Of a DNA stretch of 43,024 bases, positions 1 through 7,729 are shown in pieces. Both the position numbers and the translations under genes were made by a program. Source of the DNA: CAZLCK01 sp964558235. GTDB lineage: Bacteria; Actinomycetota; Coriobacteriia; Coriobacteriales; CADBOM01. The DNA is taken from assembly GCA_964558235.1 (NCBI GenBank), contig CAZLCK010000006.1, positions 1 to 43,024 of the forward strand. The letters run 5' to 3'. Position 1 is the first letter of the stretch. Every line of letters begins with the position of its first letter. Below the pieces are notes generated by a model. That model was given only the letters and a program-made list of their open reading frames with translations. It was not told the DNA's origin and ran no database searches.

Positions 1-83
1 TTGATGTTCAAACTCTGTGCACTGCAAGGGGTACTTAGTGAGAAATATGCTATGAATATCCCCTAACTGTGTACCGAGAAGTG

Positions 84-1331
84 TCACATGATATTCGTGG
101 GGTCTTTATCCTTGATTCCAACGAGCACAATCTTCGACTTTAGTACTCCAATCCATGCTACCAATGCAATTGCCATAAATACAATCATCGTTACGGCAAC
201 TCCGATGATGAAGTTTGGCCACGGCAACATAATAATTACCATACCAACGCATCCGATCAATGTGCGGCCAACGTTTAGTAGCGCTGCAGCAGAGCCGGTG
301 TCTTGTTCTTGTTGCTCTAAAACAATGTTTGTTGCATAGGGTCTTGGAACAGATACAACATAGGCAAATATCATAAAGCTTGCACAGAACAGATATTCAT
401 TGATAGGTCCTGCAAACAGCATAAAAAACCCTATAAGCACACAGGCAACAAGCATTATTGTTGTAAATCGCTTTGCACTAATATATTTTGATATCGCAAT
501 CCAAGTTGGAGGTCCGGCGATCATAACTACGCTTGCTACAGCAAAAAAGAGACTATATTCCATCTCGGTACGCCCAAAGAAATCCATATAGATATAAGAT
601 CCAACAGCAACATAAGCCATAAATGGAAGTTCAGACATGTTGATAATAATCAAAAATGAGGTAAATCCAGGATTTTTAGCGACTACGCCAAGGCGCCCCA
701 ATGTCTTTTTGAGATCTTCATTAGTTCTTTGGGATTGTGGAAGAGTTTCCCGAAGTAAGATTGCTATCACAAGGATCGCGATGCCAGTTGCGGCTAAAAC
801 CCAAAAAGTTATGCGCCAGTTAGTAAATTGAACAATCACAGCGCCAATAATTGGAGCAAGTATTGGCGCAATATTCATAAGAACTTGCACCAAAGCCAAG
901 ACATTTTCCCTAAACTTAGAGGCAAAACTATCTTTGACAATCGACATGCAGATCGCAGAAATTCCTCCAGAACCAAAAGCTTGAGTAATTCTAGATACTA
1001 TTAACATCTCTATTGAAAACGAGATTGCACAAAATGCACCGCCAATGGTGTAGATCATAACGCTAATCAAAAGAGGTGGGCGTCTTCCGTATTTGTCACT
1101 TAAAGGACCAAAGATAAGCATTCCAACAGCTAAAAACAGGTAATAACCTAAAATCGTTAGATTTACTGCAGATTCTGTGGTGCCAAAGTTTTGTGCCATA
1201 TGTGGCACAGCTGGAGTATACATATCCAGCGCCATCGGCGTTAAAAGCTCTCCGATGCAAAGAAGCGCAACTAGTCCAATTCCACCTAGGGCAGGTTGTT
1301 TTATTTCTAGGTGGCTTTTGATAGAGCCCAT
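84..1331 (-). CDS. MFS drug-resistance transporter, Bcr/CflA type
   Basis: A 415-residue polytopic membrane protein with about 12 hydrophobic segments. The MFS motif A is seen as GPLSDKYGRR at residues 75-84, after the first two helices. The DMYTPAVP stretch (residues 36-43) and the RITQAFGSGG stretch are typical of the Bcr/CflA proton-driven multidrug efflux subfamily. The start is an ATG preceded by AAGGAG at good spacing. It is transcribed away from engB across about 107 bp that hold candidate -10 boxes for both directions. The substrate cannot be told from sequence. Family members export sulfonamide, bicyclomycin, chloramphenicol or small metabolites, so a physiological solute is equally possible. 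Family call is firm; substrate unknown. Confidence 0.88.
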   Translation of the reverse strand: MGSIKSHLEIKQPALGGIGLVALLCIGELLTPMALDMYTPAVPHMAQNFGTTESAVNLTILGYYLFLAVGMLIFGPLSDKYGRRPPLLISVMIYTIGGAFCAISFSIEMLIVSRITQAFGSGGISAICMSIVKDSFASKFRENVLALVQVLMNIAPILAPIIGAVIVQFTNWRITFWVLAATGIAILVIAILLRETLPQSQRTNEDLKKTLGRLGVVAKNPGFTSFLIIINMSELPFMAYVAVGSYIYMDFFGRTEMEYSLFFAVASVVMIAGPPTWIAISKYISAKRFTTIMLVACVLIGFFMLFAGPINEYLFCASFMIFAYVVSVPRPYATNIVLEQQEQDTGSAAALLNVGRTLIGCVGMVIIMLPWPNFIIGVAVTMIVFMAIALVAWIGVLKSKIVLVGIKDKDPTNIM

Positions 1332-1366
1332 CTTATCTCCTTAAACCCTGCATGCTGAGATGCCCA

Positions 1367-1397
1367 TTATAATGTTATAAACAAATCGATGCTGCAA
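1367..1397 (-). promoter_or_regulatory. Candidate promoter for the MFS gene
   Basis: Read on the minus strand there is a TATAAT box at 1367-1372 and a TTGCAG box at 1392-1397. The 19-bp spacing is slightly long. It lies about 36 bp upstream of the transporter start. This is seen by eye only and was not tested. Confidence 0.35.
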
Positions 1398-1404
1398 CGC
1401 TCGG

Positions 1405-1410
1405 TATAAT
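1405..1410 (+). promoter_or_regulatory. Candidate -10 box for engB
   Basis: A perfect TATAAT lies 28 bp upstream of the engB GTG start. No good -35 hexamer sits 16-18 bp further upstream. With the box at 1367-1372 it forms a divergent promoter region. Confidence 0.4.
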
Positions 1411-1438
1411 AGTTAGAAGTTAAAAAGTTAGGAATAAA

Positions 1439-2038
1439 GTGAATTTTCATAATGCAAGTTTTCGTGCGGCATATGGTACGTCTTCACAATTACCTAAATC
1501 TGTAAATGCTGAGATCTCCTTTGCGGGACGATCTAACGTTGGAAAGTCCTCGATTTTAAATAAACTGATGTATCGCAAAGACTTGGCAAAAGTTTCATCG
1601 CAGCCAGGTAAGACTGCAACTATAAATTTTTATAATGTTGATGGTAGTGACTTTGTGGATCTTCCAGGTTATGGATATGCAAAGGTTGCAAAGAAAGAGA
1701 AATATCGTTGGAGTGAGCTCATAGAGGGATATTTTTCCCAAGAACGTCGTTTTGCTTTGGTTGTATGTTTGATCGATATTCGACATGACGCATCCGAATT
1801 AGATAAGCAGATGGTCGAGTTTTTACAGCATCGTGACTTGCCTTTTACGATTGTTTTTACTAAAGCAGATAAGCTTTCAAAAAGTCAGGGGATTAGACAG
1901 GCTGCATCATTAAAAAAGCGATTCAATGTGGAAGACGAAGGCAATTTTATTATTACTTCTTCTCAAAAAGGCACCGGAATTGATGAGCTCAGAAAACTAA
2001 TTGAGCATGCTATTGAACGCGCCAAACTAAGTCAGTAA
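1439..2038 (+). CDS. engB: Ribosome biogenesis GTPase EngB/YsxC
   Basis: A 199-residue TrmE-Era-EngA-YsxC GTPase that acts in late 50S subunit assembly in the cytoplasm. All G motifs are visible: G1 GRSNVGKSS (30-38), the PGKT switch I (56-59), G3 DLPGYG (74-79), G4 TKAD (141-144) and G5 SSQKG (174-178). Length matches the family (about 195-210 residues). The start is GTG at 1439 with AGGA six bases upstream, and no in-frame ATG lies before the conserved core. It is followed after 57 bp by the hydrogenase gene on the same strand, so co-transcription is possible though there is no functional link. HydF, the hydrogenase-maturation GTPase, was considered, but the motif set and short length are those of EngB. 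Confidence 0.95.
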   Translation: MNFHNASFRAAYGTSSQLPKSVNAEISFAGRSNVGKSSILNKLMYRKDLAKVSSQPGKTATINFYNVDGSDFVDLPGYGYAKVAKKEKYRWSELIEGYFSQERRFALVVCLIDIRHDASELDKQMVEFLQHRDLPFTIVFTKADKLSKSQGIRQAASLKKRFNVEDEGNFIITSSQKGTGIDELRKLIEHAIERAKLSQ

Positions 2039-2095
2039 GAAGCTAAGAAGAAAAGAGAAACCAAGAGGAAAAGAGAAGAGAAACAGGGGACGAAT

Positions 2096-3481
2096 ATGCC
2101 ATTTCAAAGTAAGCACTTTCCACCATTTTTTAGGGTTCCAATTGAGCCCGATAATCCGGCGGTACTTAGATATGGGTCGATGTGCGATATGTGTTCGAAC
2201 TGTTCAGTTGTTTGTACCGATTACACAGACATCTTGCATCGCTATGATCTAGAAAAAACGGAAGATCGAGCAGTATGTATCTACTGCGGACAATGCGTTG
2301 TTGAATGTTCGTCCTTAGGCATGCAAGAGATACGCCATTTTGATAAGATCGCTGCGCTTAGAGATGACGGATCAAAAGTTTTAATCGCATCTATTTCTCC
2401 ATCTGTGAGAGTTTCTGTAGGAGAGATATTTGGCATTGAGGTTGGATCTTTTACACAAGGTAAGCTCGTTGCGCTTCTGAGAAAGCTCGGTTTTGACTAC
2501 GTTTTGGATACTAATTTTGCAGCCGATCTCACAATCATGGAAGAGGCAACCGAGTTAGTAGAGCGCATCAAAAACGATTCTCTTCTCCCACAATTTACTA
2601 GCTGTTGTCCCTCGTGGGTGCGCTATTGCGAGCTAGTTCATCCAAACTTGATCGACAATCTATCTACTGCAAAGAGTCCAATTGGAATGCAGGGAGCAAC
2701 TATTAAGACCTACTTTGCTAAAAAGATGGGAATTGATCCAGAATCGATTGTGAACGTTGCAATTACACCTTGCACATCCAAAAAATACGAAATTACATTG
2801 GATAGTTTTGGCTCAGCAGGCAAGAGCCTGGGAATTGATGGTCTTCGTGACATGGATTATGTCGTGACCGTTGAGGAGCTTGGACGTTGGGTTAAAGAAG
2901 AGCTTTATGATTTGGACTATTGCGCATTAGAGGATAGCGAGTGCGACTCAATCATGGGTCAGGCATCTGGAGCCGCTGTAATCTTTGGCGCAACAGGTGG
3001 TGTTATGCAGGCGGCCTTGCGTGAGGCTTATCGAATGATCACTGGTAAAAACCCTCCGGCAGAGGTGCTGGATTTGCAACCTATCAGAGGGCTAGAGGCG
3101 ACTCGTGAAGCGACCTTAAATATAGATGGGCAGGATATCAATGTCGCAGTTGTTTATGGCCCAAAAAACATAACAAAGTTTATCGAGCATATTAATGAGA
3201 ACTCAAAGCAATATCACTTTGTTGAGGTTATGACCTGTCCGGGTGGGTGTTCTGGTGGAGGAGGCCAGCCCAAAGGAAGGCATGCTCGTGGGCTTATCCC
3301 TTCGAAGAAAAGAGTTGAGGCGCTATTTAATCGCGATCATGCTATGGTTTTGCGTATGAGCGGTGATAATCCAGAGATTCAAACTCTCTATAAGGATTTT
3401 TATGTTAATCCTGGAAGCGAATTAGCAGAAGAGCTCTTGCATACAAGCTATGCTGATTCTAGCTTTGAGCTAAAGAAATAA
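2096..3481 (+). CDS. hydA: [FeFe]-hydrogenase, monomeric M2 type
   Basis: A 461-residue iron-only hydrogenase, interconverting protons and H2 with ferredoxin-like electron transfer. The N-terminus has two [4Fe-4S] motifs, cysteines 30/33/36/40 and 61/64/67/71. The H-cluster domain carries all three signatures: TSCCPSW (168-174; C170 is the presumed proton-relay Cys and C171 the ligand), TPCTSKKYE (224-232, ligand C226) and the motif around C381/C385. DLTIMEE near 144-150 and the SGAAVIFGATGG stretch near 291 match proton-path regions of catalytic enzymes. The usual Met of the second signature (MPC) is Thr here. The small-subunit-like tail is fused at the C-terminus. There is no NADH-binding subunit and no HydEFG maturase in the window. 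Sixteen bases separate it from the flavoprotein gene, indicating an operon. Confidence 0.93.
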   Translation: MPFQSKHFPPFFRVPIEPDNPAVLRYGSMCDMCSNCSVVCTDYTDILHRYDLEKTEDRAVCIYCGQCVVECSSLGMQEIRHFDKIAALRDDGSKVLIASISPSVRVSVGEIFGIEVGSFTQGKLVALLRKLGFDYVLDTNFAADLTIMEEATELVERIKNDSLLPQFTSCCPSWVRYCELVHPNLIDNLSTAKSPIGMQGATIKTYFAKKMGIDPESIVNVAITPCTSKKYEITLDSFGSAGKSLGIDGLRDMDYVVTVEELGRWVKEELYDLDYCALEDSECDSIMGQASGAAVIFGATGGVMQAALREAYRMITGKNPPAEVLDLQPIRGLEATREATLNIDGQDINVAVVYGPKNITKFIEHINENSKQYHFVEVMTCPGGCSGGGGQPKGRHARGLIPSKKRVEALFNRDHAMVLRMSGDNPEIQTLYKDFYVNPGSELAEELLHTSYADSSFELKK

Positions 3482-3497
3482 AAGGAGGGGCAAAATA

Positions 3498-5003
3498 ATG
3501 GGCATGTATGATGCATATTCATGGGGTAAGGCTCCTGAAGCAATTTCGAGCGATCAAATTGTAGAGACCATATCGACCGATGTAGTTGTAGTTGGAGCTG
3601 GTATGGCTGGATGCGCTGCTGCTGCAAGTGCTTCTGAGATGGGACTTTCGACGATTTTGGTCGAAAAGCGCTATCGTACAAGTGCACGCGGACTACATAT
3701 CGGAGTCGCCAATTCCAAGCTTTTGGCAAAAGAGGGAATTGTAAATGACATAGACGAGATCTGTCGTACATGGATTAGCGTTACAGGATCTCGTGCAAAA
3801 GAGAGCGTTATTAGACGTTTTTTAACTGAGGGCGAACACGCAATGAACTGGCTTTTGGACATCGCTGAGCAAAATGGTGTTGGAGTCAGAATTTTTGCTG
3901 GTGGCTATAAAGGTATAACTTACAAAGAGTATGAGTGTACGCATCTATTTGATGGTGGCGGTGCAATGATCGTCAAAATGCTATACGAAAAGGCTCTTTT
4001 ACATGGTACTCAGACGATGTTTGATACTGCAGCTAAGCAATTGGTCAAAGATGATGAGACTGGCCGTATTACCGGGGTAATCGTTGAAGATAGCGAGGGG
4101 TTCAAATTGATCAGAGCCTCCCGCGGTGTGGTATTGGCGACAGGCGATATTGCTGGAAACGAAGAGATGTGTCGCGATCTAGCGCCTATGGCTTTAAAGG
4201 CAAACTTTTGTGATAACCCAGAGGCAGCTTTTGAGACAGGCGATGGACATCGTATGGCTGTTTGGGCTGGCGCAAAGATGCAAGATGCACCATTTCCGTG
4301 CACAATTCATCTGATGGCTTTTTCGATGATGTCATTTTTCTTTTTGATCTTAGATCAACAGGGCAAGCGCTTTATGAACGAAGATGCTTGGGCTCAGGGC
4401 AAGGCGGTCAATATGATCAATAACGATCCTGAACATCCCTATGGTTATGTAATCTTTGATTCTAAGTGGAAACAAGAAGTTCAAGACACGATCCAATATG
4501 GTGGAGGCCTTTTCTGGGAAGATACTCTACGCGACATTCATACCCCATTTAATGTTGAAAACGTTGCTATGACTCCAGAGGTCTGTTTTGCAGAGGAGCA
4601 GGTTGGATGGAAGTGTGACTCTCTCGAAGAACTTGCTGCAAAGACCGGAATTCCTTTCGAGAATTTAAAAGCTTCAATCGATCGCTATAACGAGCTCTGC
4701 GATAAGGGTCATGATGATGACTTTGGAAAAAGAATTGAGCTTATGACCAAAATCATTGAGCCTCCGTTTTATGCTTTGAAGTCTGGTGGTGCACTGCTCA
4801 ATGTCCCCGGTGGACTTTCGATCGATGCAGACCTACATGTTTTGGACGAATCGAACAACCCGATCCCAGGACTTTATACTGCAGGGAATTGCGCTGGTGA
4901 TCTTTATGCGATCGACTATCCACTTTTAATTGCAGGCAATAATCATGGGCATTGTCTAACCTGGGGGTATCTCAGTGGCAGGAATATCGCCGCCGGAATC
5001 TAA
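3498..5003 (+). CDS. FAD-dependent fumarate-reductase-like oxidoreductase
   Basis: A 501-residue flavoprotein of the FAD_binding_2 / succinate dehydrogenase-fumarate reductase superfamily. The Rossmann FAD motif VVGAGMAGCAAA lies near residues 31-42, followed by the Glu of VEKRYR. The C-terminus has the usual closing FAD segment (IAGNNHGHCLTWGYLSGRNIAAG). It lacks a Tat or Sec signal, haem motifs and an FMN-binding domain, so it appears cytoplasmic and needs a separate electron donor. It has a strong AGGAGG ribosome binding site 16 bp after the hydrogenase stop. The substrate-binding region does not show the clear HPT context of true fumarate reductases. The acceptor could therefore be another enoate, ketosteroid-like compound or aromatic acrylate. 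Family firm, substrate open. Confidence 0.85.
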   Translation: MGMYDAYSWGKAPEAISSDQIVETISTDVVVVGAGMAGCAAAASASEMGLSTILVEKRYRTSARGLHIGVANSKLLAKEGIVNDIDEICRTWISVTGSRAKESVIRRFLTEGEHAMNWLLDIAEQNGVGVRIFAGGYKGITYKEYECTHLFDGGGAMIVKMLYEKALLHGTQTMFDTAAKQLVKDDETGRITGVIVEDSEGFKLIRASRGVVLATGDIAGNEEMCRDLAPMALKANFCDNPEAAFETGDGHRMAVWAGAKMQDAPFPCTIHLMAFSMMSFFFLILDQQGKRFMNEDAWAQGKAVNMINNDPEHPYGYVIFDSKWKQEVQDTIQYGGGLFWEDTLRDIHTPFNVENVAMTPEVCFAEEQVGWKCDSLEELAAKTGIPFENLKASIDRYNELCDKGHDDDFGKRIELMTKIIEPPFYALKSGGALLNVPGGLSIDADLHVLDESNNPIPGLYTAGNCAGDLYAIDYPLLIAGNNHGHCLTWGYLSGRNIAAGI

Positions 5004-5037
5004 TGAGTTTATGCGCATAATCCCCAAATACTATCTT

Positions 5038-5090
5038 AGGTAACGTGCAATATTTACCTACTTTTACTCACAGCCTATTGTACGTTACCT
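5038..5090. terminator. Hairpin terminator between convergent genes
   Basis: A 15-bp stem (5038-5052 with 5076-5090, one G-U pair) encloses a 23-nt loop. T-rich sequence follows on the plus strand near 5092-5115. It lies between the converging flavoprotein gene and dnaK and probably ends the hydrogenase operon, perhaps serving both directions. Confidence 0.55.
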
Positions 5091-5119
5091 GCTTTTATGC
5101 GCTTTTTATTTTTGTTCTC

Positions 5120-6889
5120 TTAGATAATGCCTGCTATTGTTCTTGCATTAGCACTTGAATATTCAAGTGCGTTTTTTGCTTGCGTAATAGCATCGATATC
5201 CTCTTGCGTGATCTTTTGAGGCTTTTTGGATAGTTGTTTTCTTAGCGTTGCAATATCCGCTTTAATCTGACGCTTTTCATCTTTAGTAAGTTGTTTATTT
5301 GCAGCAGAAAGCGCTTGCTCCGCTTTGTTTAATACCTGTTGGGCCTCGGAGATCACCTCAAACGAATTGCGTCTTAATTCATCAGTCTCTGCATATTCTT
5401 GAGCATCTCTTATCGCATTTGCAATCTCTTCATCGCTCATGCGCTCCGAGTCATCAATTACTATCGATTGTTCCTTATTTGTGTCCAAATCTTTCGCAGA
5501 AACAGTTAAGATTCCATTTGCGTCGATATCAAAAGTGACTTCGATTTTTGGGACTCCTGCAGGTGCACGCTTAATACCTTTAAGTCTAAACGTTCCAATA
5601 GTTTTATTATCTTTAGCCATTGGACGCTCACCTTGTAATACATGGATATCAACACTTGTTTGGTAAGAAGAAGCAGTAGAAAAAACTTGTGAATAATGCA
5701 CAGGTAGCGTTGTATTTCTCTCAACTAGGCGAGTAGCAACTCCGCCAACTGTCTCAATTGAAAGCGAAAGTGGAGTTACGTCTAAAAGTAAAATGCTTGA
5801 GGACTTTATAAGCCCGGTGTTATTTCCAGAAAGTGTAGCGGCTTGAATGGCAGCGCCTAAAGCTACGCATTCATCGGGATTTATAGTCGCAGAAGCTTCC
5901 ATGTTGGTAAGCTCTTTAACCTTGGATTGTACAGCTAAAACTCTGGTTGAACCACCAACTAAAAGAACCTTTCCAAGTTCAGAAGCTGCAATTCCAGCAT
6001 CAACCAAAGCTTGCTCAACTGGTCCAGCTAGCCTGTCGATTAAATCCGATATCATCTGCTCCATATGAGATCTTGTTAAGGTCTCTTCGATATGCAGCGC
6101 CCCATTATTTCCTTGTGCAATAAATGGGAGATTGATCATCGTGCTTTCAAGGGAAGAAAGATCCTCTTTTGCCTGTCTAGCAGCCTCTTTAATTCGCTGC
6201 ATAGCCGCTGGATCACGCGAGATGTTAATACCACTTTTTTTCGTAAAGCTCTCAATTAGCCAATTTGCTATGCGCTCATCAAAGTCATCTCCACCTAGAT
6301 GGTTATCGCCTGCCGTAGCCAAAACCTCGATGACATCATCACCAATTTCAATGATCGAAACGTCAAATGTTCCACCGCCTAGGTCAAAAACCATTACTTT
6401 TTGGGGCATTCCGTTATCTAGACCATATGCCAGTGCTGCGCTTGTAGGTTCGTTAATAATTCTTAGAACATTCAGACCAGCGATCTTTCCAGCGTCTTTT
6501 GTAGCTTGACGTTGCATGTCATTAAAGTATGCTGGCACGGTAATAACAGCAGAATCTACACTTTGCCCAAGGTATGCCTCAGCATCTTTTTTAAGTTTAG
6601 TGAGTATCATTGCGGAGATCTCTTGTGGGTTCATCTGTTTATTTGGGCCGTGGAATTTCCAATTAGTTCCCATATGTCTTTTTACAGAAGCGATAGTTCC
6701 AGTTGGGTTAGTTGCAGCCTGCCTAATGGCAATTGAGCCAACTAAGCGTTCTCCTGAAGATGTAAAAGCCACGACAGAAGGCGTTGTTCTCTCGCCCTCG
6801 GCATTGGGGATAATAACTGGTCTAGATCCTTCAACGATAGCAGCACAACTGTTGGTAGTACCTAGGTCGATTCCGATGCTTGCTCCCAT
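5120..6889 (-). CDS. dnaK: Secondary DnaK (Hsp70) chaperone, short C-terminus
   Basis: A 589-residue Hsp70 ATPase that binds and refolds unfolded polypeptides with a J-protein partner. The phosphate loop IGIDLGTTNS is at 5-14, the second ATPase motif FDLGGGTFDVS at 168-178, VLLVGGSTR at 308-316 and the interdomain linker LLLDVTP at 367-373. A beta substrate-binding domain and a shortened helical lid follow. It lacks the long acidic tail ending like EEV in most bacterial DnaKs. I chose ATG 6889 over GTG 6898 because it gives the family N-terminus and better spacing to an AGAG-rich site. It lies 36 bp after the J-protein gene, with no grpE, hrcA or canonical dnaJ nearby. It is therefore probably a specialised paralogue rather than the housekeeping copy. 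Confidence 0.93.
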   Translation of the reverse strand: MGASIGIDLGTTNSCAAIVEGSRPVIIPNAEGERTTPSVVAFTSSGERLVGSIAIRQAATNPTGTIASVKRHMGTNWKFHGPNKQMNPQEISAMILTKLKKDAEAYLGQSVDSAVITVPAYFNDMQRQATKDAGKIAGLNVLRIINEPTSAALAYGLDNGMPQKVMVFDLGGGTFDVSIIEIGDDVIEVLATAGDNHLGGDDFDERIANWLIESFTKKSGINISRDPAAMQRIKEAARQAKEDLSSLESTMINLPFIAQGNNGALHIEETLTRSHMEQMISDLIDRLAGPVEQALVDAGIAASELGKVLLVGGSTRVLAVQSKVKELTNMEASATINPDECVALGAAIQAATLSGNNTGLIKSSSILLLDVTPLSLSIETVGGVATRLVERNTTLPVHYSQVFSTASSYQTSVDIHVLQGERPMAKDNKTIGTFRLKGIKRAPAGVPKIEVTFDIDANGILTVSAKDLDTNKEQSIVIDDSERMSDEEIANAIRDAQEYAETDELRRNSFEVISEAQQVLNKAEQALSAANKQLTKDEKRQIKADIATLRKQLSKKPQKITQEDIDAITQAKNALEYSSANARTIAGII

Positions 6890-6925
6890 AATATGCACTC
6901 TTCTCTCAAATTCAAATTTGTAACA

Positions 6926-7729
6926 TTAAAATCCGCATAGACGACAATAATTACAAAGAAATGGGCCACAAACCCACATACTGCAGCACAGTAGTCCTGC
7001 ATTGGTTGAAAAAGTTGAGAACCCTCGTGCACCACCGTGGGTTTGATAGGTCTGTGCAGATTGTTGTATCCAAGCTTGAGCCCTCTGGTAATCGGCGTTG
7101 TTAGGTTCAGATTGCAACGCTTTTCTTATATGCTCGATAGATCTAACCTCATTTCCAGCATACTTATTTGCAATAGCGCTTATGTAATGCCATCTTGCAT
7201 TTCGATTTGTGCTTGGAATCGAATTTAAGATCTTCAAAGCATCCAGAGGGTGGTTTGAATTAATTAAATTGATTGCAGAGATCATCTCTGCAGAGTCGTA
7301 ATTTGATGGTTCTGGGTGAATCGGTTCGACTCGCCCTGCAAAACCACCATAGCCTCCAAAAAAGTCATCGAAGTCAAAGTCGCCGGTCCAGCCACGAGAG
7401 CCGCCATAGCCATAGCTACCTTGACGAGTCTGCTGTCCATATCCTCCATAAGATGTGCGTCCACTGCTATATCCCCCGGTAGATGTGGTGCTATAGCCGC
7501 CCGATGAGGTAGAACTTTGTGCGCGACGTCTGTCGCTTGCAGCATACTTTTCAGGATTCATGATCCTATCATAGGCTTCGTTGATTTCGTTCATGCGTTG
7601 GGCAGCATTTGGGTCATCAGGATTAAGGTCGGGATGGTTTTCTCTCGCCTTTTTTCTGTAAGCTTTTTTTACCTCATCTATCGACGCATTTTCGTCGACC
7701 CCGAGCACCTTATAAGGGTTCTCATCCAT
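6926..7729 (-). CDS. J-domain protein with TPR-like segment and Cys-rich tail
   Basis: A 267-residue co-chaperone. The J domain is at 3-62 with HPD at 32-34, which stimulates the Hsp70 ATPase. A Gly/Ser/Tyr-rich linker follows (70-135), then a helical TPR-like region (about 145-222), then a very unusual hydrophobic C-terminal tail with six cysteines (248, 249, 254, 259, 262, 265). The canonical DnaJ zinc-finger domain (four CxxCxGxG repeats) is absent, so this is not housekeeping DnaJ. The tail could bind metal, be acylated, or insert in the membrane, loosely like eukaryotic cysteine-string proteins. The start overlaps the end of the DUF5685-like gene by 8 bp and dnaK follows 36 bp later, so these genes are one operon. 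Confidence 0.88.
   Translation of the reverse strand: MDENPYKVLGVDENASIDEVKKAYRKKARENHPDLNPDDPNAAQRMNEINEAYDRIMNPEKYAASDRRRAQSSTSSGGYSTTSTGGYSSGRTSYGGYGQQTRQGSYGYGGSRGWTGDFDFDDFFGGYGGFAGRVEPIHPEPSNYDSAEMISAINLINSNHPLDALKILNSIPSTNRNARWHYISAIANKYAGNEVRSIEHIRKALQSEPNNADYQRAQAWIQQSAQTYQTHGGARGFSTFSTNAGLLCCSMWVCGPFLCNYCRLCGF

Noticed and set aside
1..66. Open frame of about 21 codons ending in TAA at the window edge, possibly the tail of an upstream plus-strand gene
   Set aside because: Too short to recognise and with no conserved feature. It cannot be distinguished from chance.
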